Shown in pieces: positions 1 to 6,042 of a DNA stretch of 11,441 nucleotides. The translations under genes and the position numbers were made by a program. The notes beneath the pieces were generated by a model that saw nothing but the letters and a program-made list of their open reading frames with translations, searched no databases and was not told the DNA's origin. Within the stretch, counting starts at the first letter, position 1. The number at the start of each line of letters is the position of its first letter. Source of the stretch: Vulcanimicrobiota bacterium (GTDB lineage Bacteria > Vulcanimicrobiota > Vulcanimicrobiia > Vulcanimicrobiales > Vulcanimicrobiaceae); the NCBI GenBank assembly GCA_014304965.1, contig JACRTZ010000037.1, positions 342 to 11,782 of the forward strand, read 5' to 3'.

Positions 1-849
1 CGCTTGAGTGAGGCCACGACGAGCGGATATACGCTGATCGAAGCGCCGCGCCCCAAACAGCGGCTCGTTCACGTTCACGCGGATCCAAACGAACTCGGCC
101 GCGTCTACGCGGCCGACGTCGCGATTCTCTCGAATCCCGCGAACTTTGCGGAAACGCTCGACTTGACGCTTCCCGTCGCCAACGCATCGCTGCGCTGGAC
201 CGATTGGGCGAAGAGCGCCCACGACGACTACGAACGCAACCGCGAGTGGACGGTGCCGCGCGGCGCGCTCGACATGGCGGGCGTCGTCCGGCATCTCGAC
301 GACGTGCTTCCCGAAGATGCGATCGTCTGCAACGGCGCCGGCAACTTCGCGGCTTGGGTGCACCGCTATTATCGCTACAAGCGCTTTGGCACGCAACTCG
401 CGCCCGCGAGCGGCGCGATGGGATACGGCGTCCCCGCGGCCGTCGCGGCGAAACTGCGCCATCCGGAGCGCATCGTGCTGGCATTCTCCGGCGACGGCTG
501 CTTTCTCATGTCGGGCCAAGAGCTCGCGACGGCTATGCAATACGGCGTTGCGCCCGTGTTCATCATCGTCAACAATGGCATGTACGGCACGATTCGCATG
601 CACCAAGAGCGGGAGTATCCCGGCCGAACGATCGCGACCGACATCCTTAATCCGGACTTCGTCGCCTACGCCCACGCGTTCGGAGCTCACGCCGAAGCCG
701 TCGAACGGACGGAAGATTTTCCCGCCGCCTTCGAACGTGCGAGCAACGCCGGTCGGGCGGCCGTGCTCGAGCTGCGCGTGGATCCCGATGCGATTTCGCC
801 GCGAACGACCATAACGGAGATGCGCGCAAAAGCGCGTGCAGCGAACTAA
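1..849 (+). CDS. Thiamine-diphosphate-dependent enzyme, acetolactate synthase-like, C-terminal half (5' partial)
   Basis: The reading frame is open from base 1, so the gene starts upstream of the window; about 282 of the roughly 550 residues usual for this family are visible. The first part matches the end of the central domain, with the motif KQRLVHVHADPNELGRVY near residues 19-36 counted from the TTG at 4. The C-terminal TPP-binding domain follows. It carries the ThDP/Mg motif GDG (residues 163-165) about 26 residues before the Asn pair (190-191), then GMYGTIRMHQE. The family decarboxylates or ligates 2-oxoacids, as acetolactate synthase, benzoylformate decarboxylase and glyoxylate carboligase do. 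The catalytic Glu lies in the missing N-terminal part, so the reaction cannot be named. A GDG motif rather than GDS argues against oxalyl-CoA decarboxylase or 2-hydroxyacyl-CoA lyase. It overlaps the next gene by 14 bases and is probably co-transcribed with it. The superfamily call is firm; the exact substrate is unknown. Confidence 0.88.
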   Translation, partial: RLSEATTSGYTLIEAPRPKQRLVHVHADPNELGRVYAADVAILSNPANFAETLDLTLPVANASLRWTDWAKSAHDDYERNREWTVPRGALDMAGVVRHLDDVLPEDAIVCNGAGNFAAWVHRYYRYKRFGTQLAPASGAMGYGVPAAVAAKLRHPERIVLAFSGDGCFLMSGQELATAMQYGVAPVFIIVNNGMYGTIRMHQEREYPGRTIATDILNPDFVAYAHAFGAHAEAVERTEDFPAAFERASNAGRAAVLELRVDPDAISPRTTITEMRAKARAAN

Positions 850-1600
850 GCCCGTGCACCTCTGGCCCGAGCACCTCGTCCTGGTTCGTCACGGACAGAG
901 CATCGGGAACGTCGCCCGCGAGCGCGCGCTCGCCGAAGGCGCTGCGCTGATTCACATCGACGCGGTCACCGATTCGGACGTTCCGTTGTCGCCGCTCGGC
1001 CGCGAGCAGTCGCAAGCACTTGGGCGCTGGTTCGCCGGCAACGAGAAGGCCTTCGATCCAATTCTTACTTCGCCGTTCAAGCGCGCCGCCGAAACGGCCG
1101 AACTAATGCGCGAAGCGGCGGGCTGGGAAGGCGCACGCATCGTCGCCGATGCGCGGCTCGGCGAGAAAGGGTTCGGCGAACTCGATCGCTTGACGCGCGC
1201 CGGCATCGCGGAGCGGTTTCCCGAGCAAGTTGCGCTTCGTCATAAACTTGGAAAGATGCACTATCGCCCTCCGGGCGGCGAGAGCTGGGACGACGTGATC
1301 GTGCGCTTACGCGGCGTCGCCGATTCGTTGAAAAGCGAACACGCCGGCAAGCGCGTCGCAATCGTCTCCCATCAAGTGATCGTCGTGTGCCTGCGCTATC
1401 TGCTCGAGAACCTAAGCGAAGAGCAACTGCTGGCGATCGATCGAGGCGGTGACGTCGCAAACTGTTCGATTACGGAATATCGTTACGACCCGGCCGCGAG
1501 TGCGCTGCGCCTCGAGCGCTTCAATTTCAGCGTTCCGGTGGCCGAGCAAGGCGCGCCGGTCACGGCCGAGCCGAGTCAGAGTGCCGTCCAGTCGAACTAG
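836..1600 (+). CDS. Histidine phosphatase family protein (phosphoglycerate mutase-like)
   Basis: A 254-residue protein with the phosphohistidine signature LVRHGQS near its start (Arg18, catalytic His19, Gly20), a second conserved SPFKRAAETAE segment (79-89, Arg83), a probable acid/base Glu around 110, and the second active-site His179 in IVSHQ. This is branch 1 of the histidine phosphatase superfamily, which covers cofactor-dependent phosphoglycerate mutase, sugar-phosphate phosphatases and alpha-ribazole phosphatase. The substrate cannot be chosen from motifs. An alpha-ribazole (B12 assembly) role would fit the nearby B12 enzyme, but that is only a guess. No signal peptide is seen, so it is cytoplasmic. 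The GTG at 836 overlaps the upstream gene by 14 bases. A GTG at 854, just after the upstream stop, is an equally possible start because the domain begins only at residue 13. The last 25 or so residues are polar and low in complexity. Confidence 0.88.
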   Translation: MQRTKPVHLWPEHLVLVRHGQSIGNVARERALAEGAALIHIDAVTDSDVPLSPLGREQSQALGRWFAGNEKAFDPILTSPFKRAAETAELMREAAGWEGARIVADARLGEKGFGELDRLTRAGIAERFPEQVALRHKLGKMHYRPPGGESWDDVIVRLRGVADSLKSEHAGKRVAIVSHQVIVVCLRYLLENLSEEQLLAIDRGGDVANCSITEYRYDPAASALRLERFNFSVPVAEQGAPVTAEPSQSAVQSN

Positions 1601-2985
1601 CTCGGCGAATGCCGTTCGTCGCGGACGCGGCGCGATTTCAAATCGGTTCGCTCCAGCGAGTTCGGCGCGCAGAGTTCGATCGTCGCCCGCACCCCGAGCT
1701 TGCGCTTCATCTCGGCGCCGACGCGCGACGCGAGGTCGTCGCCGGGCGCTTGCGTCGCCGTTTCCGCCCGCACCGTCAACTCGTCCATGTGCCGTTCGCG
1801 GGTGAGGACGACCTCAAACTCGGCGCCCAACTCGGAAAAGCCACGCAGCACCTCTTCGATCGCGCTGGGATAGACGTTCTCGCCGCGAACCACGAGCATG
1901 TCGTCGATGCGCCCGGCGATCCCGCGCGGGAAGCGCGGATAGGTCCGCCCGCAGGGGCACGGCTCGTCCGTCCATTCGGCGTAATCCCCCGACACGAGTC
2001 GGATCATCGGCTGGGCAGTGCGCTCGAGTTGCGTGTACACCGGCGTTCCGCCGGCGCCGAACGGCACGACCTGCCAGGTTTGCGGATCACACAGTTCGGC
2101 GTAGACGAAGTCTTGCCAAAGATGCATCCCCGTCCGATGCGAGCATTCCGCGATATTCATCCAGGGCGTTACTTCGCCCATCGAGCCGCTGTCGATGCAG
2201 GCCGCGCCGAACGTTTCTTCGATCAGACCCTTGGTGGAGAGGATGCCGGCGCCCGGCTCGCCTGAGAAAAACATGACGCGCAAACCAAGCGAGGCCGGAT
2301 CGAGCCCCTCGCTTCGCGCGGCTTCGGCAAGGCGTAAGGCATACGACGGCGTTCCGTAAAACGCGGTCGGGCGCATCTGGCGGATCCAACTGATCGCCTG
2401 CAGCGTTTGCCCGGGTACGCCGGCCCCGAACGGGAACGCCGCGGCGCCGAGACGTTCGGTGCCTGCGAGCGCTCCCCACGAGCCGACGTACAGCGAGAAA
2501 ATCGAACACACGATCACTACGTCGCTCGGGCGGATGCCCATGGACCACATGATCTCGGCGTGCGCCTCGCGGATCGCCGCGTAATCTTGCGCGCCCCAGG
2601 CGAAGGCCGTCGGCCGGCCGCTCGTGCCCGATGTGCCGTGAATGCGCACGATGTCCTTCGGTTCGATACACAGGTACGAACCGTACGGCGGATGCTCCAA
2701 CTGGTCGGCGCGCAAGTCTGCTTTCGCAATCGTGGGAACGCGCGCGAAATCTTCGAGCGTTCGAATGTCGCCGGGTTCGAGGCCCGCGGCTTGCCAGCGC
2801 TTACGATAGAAGGGCGCGCGATCCCACGCGTAACGCATCAGCGCCTGGATCTTCGCGATGACGACGGCGTCGCGTTCCTGCGCCGGCATCGTTTCGCGGC
2901 TGCGATTCCAGTACGGTTCGTCGTCGGGCGGCCGGTACGAGGGATCGTAGACGGGCGGCCACAGGTCGGCCGCGTGCGAGATCAT
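1597..2985 (-). CDS. PaaK-like AMP-forming acyl-CoA ligase (candidate hydroxyacid-CoA ligase)
   Basis: This 462-residue protein has the full set of adenylate-forming motifs of the phenylacetate-CoA ligase family: the phosphate-binding loop HGTSGTSGRPT (116-126), the nucleotide-site segment FFSGEPG (239-245), the ribose-binding SGDYAEW (332-338), the hinge GRIDDMLVVRGENVYP (358-373), and a C-terminal KSRRV (450-454) holding the probable catalytic Lys. Cys343 and Cys345 (CPCG), with Cys281 and His283, could form a metal site. The reaction is carboxylate + ATP + CoA to acyl-CoA + AMP + PPi, in the cytoplasm. Its ATG overlaps the stop of the B12-subunit gene as ATGA (2982-2985), so the two are probably translationally coupled. 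PaaK-type ligases activate aryl and small carboxylates; position in a mutase operon points to activation of the mutase substrate, which is inference. The family call is secure and the substrate is not. Confidence 0.93.
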   Translation of the reverse strand: MISHAADLWPPVYDPSYRPPDDEPYWNRSRETMPAQERDAVVIAKIQALMRYAWDRAPFYRKRWQAAGLEPGDIRTLEDFARVPTIAKADLRADQLEHPPYGSYLCIEPKDIVRIHGTSGTSGRPTAFAWGAQDYAAIREAHAEIMWSMGIRPSDVVIVCSIFSLYVGSWGALAGTERLGAAAFPFGAGVPGQTLQAISWIRQMRPTAFYGTPSYALRLAEAARSEGLDPASLGLRVMFFSGEPGAGILSTKGLIEETFGAACIDSGSMGEVTPWMNIAECSHRTGMHLWQDFVYAELCDPQTWQVVPFGAGGTPVYTQLERTAQPMIRLVSGDYAEWTDEPCPCGRTYPRFPRGIAGRIDDMLVVRGENVYPSAIEEVLRGFSELGAEFEVVLTRERHMDELTVRAETATQAPGDDLASRVGAEMKRKLGVRATIELCAPNSLERTDLKSRRVRDERHSPS

Positions 2986-3416
2986 GCGGTCGAGCGCGCC
3001 GCGTCGGTTCGCTTCTGCGCGCGACCGAACTCGGCGACCACACGCTCGATGCCGTCGATCAAGTCTTGCGTGGTAGCGTCTGAATCGAACAGTTCGCGAA
3101 CGCCCAGCGCCTTCAATTTCGGCCCGTCGGCTTCTTGGATGACGCCGCCGCCGATCACCACGATATCGTCCACGCCGCGCTCTCCGAGCAGTTTGAGCAC
3201 TTTAGGGAAGACCGTCATGTGCGCGCCGGACAGGATGCTGATCCCGATCACGTCTACGTCTTCCTGAACGGCGGCGGTCACGATCATTTCCGGCGTTTGG
3301 TGCAGCCCCGTGTAGACGACTTCCATTCCCGCATCGCGCAGCGCCCGCGCGACGATCTTCGCGCCGCGGTCGTGGCCGTCGAGTCCGGGTTTTGCGACCA
3401 ACACTTTAATCGGCAT
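2982..3416 (-). CDS. hcmB: Acyl-CoA mutase small subunit, B12-binding (HcmB-like)
   Basis: A 144-residue stand-alone cobalamin-binding domain. It shows the base-off/His-on motif DGHDRG (DxHxxG, Asp13-His15-Gly18, with His15 the probable lower cobalt ligand), the SxL motif (Ser60-Ile61-Leu62) and the glycine-rich VIGGG (87-91) that surrounds the nucleotide tail. This is the fold of the C-terminal domain of methylmalonyl-CoA mutase, here a separate polypeptide as in isobutyryl-CoA, 2-hydroxyisobutyryl-CoA and archaeal-type mutases. It should pair with the large subunit encoded at 4341-6029 and carry adenosylcobalamin at the interface. The start at 3416 is chosen over an upstream start at 3461 because AGGAGG lies six bases before it and the conserved domain begins at residue 3. 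It overlaps the upstream GTPase gene by 11 bases. The symbol depends on the large-subunit residues, since the small subunit alone does not reveal the substrate. Confidence 0.9.
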   Translation of the reverse strand: MPIKVLVAKPGLDGHDRGAKIVARALRDAGMEVVYTGLHQTPEMIVTAAVQEDVDVIGISILSGAHMTVFPKVLKLLGERGVDDIVVIGGGVIQEADGPKLKALGVRELFDSDATTQDLIDGIERVVAEFGRAQKRTDAARSTA

Positions 3417-4341
3417 GGATAACCTCCTCGAGCGCGAGATCCAACAGTTCCTCGCGCGCAACGGCGCGCGTCATTTCACGGTTCGCAAGCCGTTCCAAGA
3501 TGCTTCGGCCGCGCGAGCCGTCGAGTACGTCGAGCGCCCGGCGCACGGCCCGGTCGCGCACCTCCCGAACCACGTCGAACCGCACGGACCGCGCGGCGTT
3601 CGTGTGATGATGCCCGCGTGATTCCGTCAGCGCTGCCATGACCTCGCCCACACCGGTGCCATCCCTCGCAATCGTTTGCAGCACCGGTATGGATTTGCCG
3701 CTTTCGCGCACCATGTGCTTGAGATCCACCGATGTCTTGTTTGCGCCGGGCCGATCCGCCATGTTGACGACAAAGAGGTCCGCGATTTCGGTCAGACCCG
3801 CTTTGATCGTCTGCACGCTATCGCCAAGGGCCGGAACGGTCACGACGATCACAACGTCGGCGACCCCGACCACTTCCAATTCGACTTGACCGACCCCAAC
3901 CGTCTCGACGATCACGACGTCGAAACCGGCGCGCGAAGCGAGCGCGATCGCGTGGTGGGTCGTCGGCGCGATGCCGCCGCCCGATTCGCGGGACGCCATG
4001 CTGCGGATGAAGACTCCGTGATCGCCGGAATGCCGCTGCATGCGAACCCGGTCGCCGAGCACCGCGCCGTGCGTAAAGGGCGAAGAGGGGTCGACCGCGA
4101 TGACCGCGACCGAGTCGCCATTAGATCGAAACGACTCGATCAGGCGATCCACAAGCGTAGATTTTCCGGCGCCCGGCGGACCAGTCACGCCCACGACGTA
4201 CGCGGGGGCGCTCTCGCGGCGGGGAGGCAGCGTGTCGCCCGCAGCGGACGCGCTCGCATACCCGTTTTCGATGGCGGTGATCGCTCGAGCTAAATCGCGC
4301 TGCACGACCAGCGCGATCGTGCGCGGCGCTGCGGCCGCCAT
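3406..4341 (-). CDS. meaB: MeaB/ArgK-family GTPase, acyl-CoA mutase chaperone (MeaH-like)
   Basis: This 311-residue P-loop GTPase has Walker A GPPGAGKST (54-62), the VDPSSPFTHGAVLGDRVRM segment (83-101) typical of MeaB/MMAA, the switch region ETVGVGQ (146-152), and a helical C-terminal arm that dimerises in the family. Known members bind B12-dependent mutases, gate loading of adenosylcobalamin and eject damaged cofactor, using GTP hydrolysis. It lies between the two mutase subunit genes, its start overlapping the large-subunit stop by one base (TGATG), so the mutase is its obvious partner. One oddity: the guanine-specificity motif, normally NKxD, reads NMAD (Asn193-Met194-Ala195-Asp196), so the Lys that packs on the guanine ring is Met. 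No strong ribosome binding site is seen, so translation probably depends on coupling. The older label 'LAO/AO transport ATPase' for this family should not be used. Confidence 0.93.
   Translation of the reverse strand: MAAAAPRTIALVVQRDLARAITAIENGYASASAAGDTLPPRRESAPAYVVGVTGPPGAGKSTLVDRLIESFRSNGDSVAVIAVDPSSPFTHGAVLGDRVRMQRHSGDHGVFIRSMASRESGGGIAPTTHHAIALASRAGFDVVIVETVGVGQVELEVVGVADVVIVVTVPALGDSVQTIKAGLTEIADLFVVNMADRPGANKTSVDLKHMVRESGKSIPVLQTIARDGTGVGEVMAALTESRGHHHTNAARSVRFDVVREVRDRAVRRALDVLDGSRGRSILERLANREMTRAVAREELLDLALEEVIHAD
3422..3428 (-). promoter_or_regulatory. Strong ribosome binding site of the B12-subunit gene
   Basis: On the minus strand the sequence reads AGGAGGT ending six bases before the ATG at 3416. 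This is the closest match to the anti-Shine-Dalgarno consensus in the operon. It lies inside the coding end of the GTPase gene and settles the start of the B12-binding subunit. Confidence 0.8.
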
Positions 4342-6029
4342 CAGAAGATCGGCGTCTCCACGTAGGTGCCGAAGATCGGACGCAGCACGTTGACGATCTC
4401 GCCGCCGGTTGCGCGGACGCGCACGGCCTCGATCGTCGCCGGCATAATGTTTTCGTCGGTGGCTGCGACGCGCGCCACCTCGGCGAGCGCGGCCTCGACC
4501 TTCTTCTCGTCCCGCCGCGCTTTGGTGGCTGCCAGTTTTTCAAGTTGCCGTTGCGAGGCCGCTTCGTCAACGTGATGCAGTTCGACGTGCGGATTGGCGC
4601 TATTGTCGCGGTACTTGGTCACGCCGACAAGTTCCCACTCGTGGCGTTCCTTCCGCTTGTACAAATCGTAAGCCGCGTCCGCGATTTCTTGCTGAAAGTA
4701 ATTGTCCTCGATGCAGCGCACTACCCCGCCGCGCTTGTCGATTTCGGCGAAATACTCCAAGCAGGCCGCCTCGATGTCCGAGGTCAGGCGCTCGATCGCG
4801 TACGAGCCGGCGAGCGCGTCGATCGTCCCCGCCACGCCGGTCTCCTCGGCGATGATCTGCTGCGTTCGCAGGGCGATTTTCATTGCGGGCTCGCTCGGAA
4901 TCGAGAGCGCCTCATCGTATCCGTTTGTGTGCAGGGACTGCGTGCCGCCGAGCACCGCCGCTAGCGCCTCGATCGCCGTGCGCGCGATGTTATTCAGAGG
5001 CTCGCGCGCCGTGCACGACGCGCCCGCGGTTTGCGTATGGAAACGCAGCCGCATCGCTTCCGGCTTCGTTGCGCCGAACCGGTCCTTCATCATGCGTGCC
5101 CAAATGCGGCGCGCCGCCCGGAACTTCGCGACCTCTTCCAAGAAGTCGATCTGCGACACGAAGAAGAACGACAGGCGCGGCGCGAACTCGTCTACTCCGA
5201 CCCCGAGCTTGCGCACTTCGTCCACGTACGCGGCGCCGGCCGCAAGCGTGAAGGCGACTTCTTGGATCGCCGTCGAGCCGGCTTCGCGCGTGTGGTAGCC
5301 GCTCACGTTGACGGGATTGTAGTGCGGCAGATGCCGCACGCTGAACGCGATGCTGTCGCGAACGAGCCGCATCGCGGGCCGCGGCGGATAGACCCACTCC
5401 TTCTGCGAAATATACTCTTTGACGATATCGTTTTGGATCGTCCCGGAGAGTTTTTTCCAGTCGAAGCCGCGCTCTTCGGCGGCCACGAGATACATCGCGA
5501 AGACGACCCAGGCCGAGGGGTTGATCGTCATCGAGACGGAGATCTTCTCGAGGTCGATGTCCTTGTACAGTGCGAGCACGTCGTCCACGCTGTCTACGGC
5601 GACGCCCTCGCGGCCCACCTCGCCTTCGCTGCGCGGGTCGTCGCTGTCGTAGCCCATCAGCGTCGGCATGTCGAAGTCGGTCGAGATACCGGTTTGTCCT
5701 TGGGCGATCAAATAGCGAAAGCGCTGGTTCGTATCGTCGGCGGTTCCAAAGCCGGCGATCTGCCGCATCGTCCAGGGCTGCGCGCGGTACATCGTGGCGT
5801 AGGGGCCGCGCGTGAACGGCGGCTGGCCCGGGAAGCCCGTATCGCGCAGGTAGTCGCTCTCTGCGATGTCGGCCGGCGTGTAGAGACGCTGCAGCTCGGT
5901 GCCGCTCAACGTGCGGAAGGATTCGCGGCGTTCCGGCCGCCGCGCCGTGAACGGCAGCAACGTCAGCTGCTCCCATTCATCCCGTCCGGCTTCGACGCCG
6001 GTTGGGGTCTCACGCTCGACCATCTTCAT
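4341..6029 (-). CDS. hcmA: B12-dependent acyl-CoA mutase large subunit, 2-hydroxyisobutyryl-CoA mutase type (HcmA-like)
   Basis: A 562-residue TIM-barrel catalytic subunit of the methylmalonyl-CoA mutase family without a fused B12 domain. Family landmarks include RGPYATMYR (74-82), GYDSD (126-130), the SGTIQNDIVKEY block (195-206), SGYHTREAG (233-241), FAPRLSFFF (262-270) and TQSLHTNGYDEA (343-354). Three positions decide the substrate. RQIAGF has Ile91 where MCM has Tyr89 and isobutyryl-CoA mutase has Phe; ISTDFD has Asp118 where MCM has Ala116; KEYISQK has Gln209 where MCM has the carboxylate-binding Arg207. This set matches 2-hydroxyisobutyryl-CoA mutase (Ile90, Asp117, Gln208 in Aquincola HcmA). 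Predicted reaction: reversible 2-hydroxyisobutyryl-CoA to 3-hydroxybutyryl-CoA, in the cytoplasm, with adenosylcobalamin on the small subunit. The ATG at 6029 follows AAGGAG by seven bases; a second ATG two codons later is possible. Loss of the Arg makes methylmalonyl-CoA an unlikely substrate. A related branched or hydroxylated acyl-CoA remains possible. Confidence 0.85.
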   Translation of the reverse strand: MKMVERETPTGVEAGRDEWEQLTLLPFTARRPERRESFRTLSGTELQRLYTPADIAESDYLRDTGFPGQPPFTRGPYATMYRAQPWTMRQIAGFGTADDTNQRFRYLIAQGQTGISTDFDMPTLMGYDSDDPRSEGEVGREGVAVDSVDDVLALYKDIDLEKISVSMTINPSAWVVFAMYLVAAEERGFDWKKLSGTIQNDIVKEYISQKEWVYPPRPAMRLVRDSIAFSVRHLPHYNPVNVSGYHTREAGSTAIQEVAFTLAAGAAYVDEVRKLGVGVDEFAPRLSFFFVSQIDFLEEVAKFRAARRIWARMMKDRFGATKPEAMRLRFHTQTAGASCTAREPLNNIARTAIEALAAVLGGTQSLHTNGYDEALSIPSEPAMKIALRTQQIIAEETGVAGTIDALAGSYAIERLTSDIEAACLEYFAEIDKRGGVVRCIEDNYFQQEIADAAYDLYKRKERHEWELVGVTKYRDNSANPHVELHHVDEAASQRQLEKLAATKARRDEKKVEAALAEVARVAATDENIMPATIEAVRVRATGGEIVNVLRPIFGTYVETPIF

Positions 6030-6036
6030 GCGACCT

Positions 6037-6042
6037 CTCCTT
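6037..6042 (-). promoter_or_regulatory. Ribosome binding site of the mutase large-subunit gene
   Basis: AAGGAG on the minus strand, seven bases before the ATG at 6029, within the 13-base gap after the permease stop. It supports 6029 rather than the in-frame ATG two codons downstream. Confidence 0.65.

Noticed and set aside
1..849. 2-Hydroxyacyl-CoA lyase or oxalyl-CoA decarboxylase identity for the ThDP enzyme
   Set aside because: Those enzymes usually have GDS in the ThDP motif and a different surrounding sequence; here it is GDG with acetolactate-synthase-like neighbours.
2407..3267. 286-residue plus-strand frame opposite the ligase and B12-subunit genes
   Set aside because: Low-complexity Arg-rich translation that crosses two well-supported antisense genes.
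3417..3461. 15-residue N-terminal extension of the B12-binding subunit
   Set aside because: The strong AGGAGGT site lies inside it and points to the ATG at 3416; the extension is Arg-rich and unlike the family.
4341..6029. Methylmalonyl-CoA mutase or isobutyryl-CoA mutase/IcmF as the name of the large subunit
   Set aside because: Gln replaces the MCM carboxylate-binding Arg, Ile replaces Tyr (MCM) or Phe (ICM), and the protein is not fused to the GTPase or B12 domain as in IcmF.
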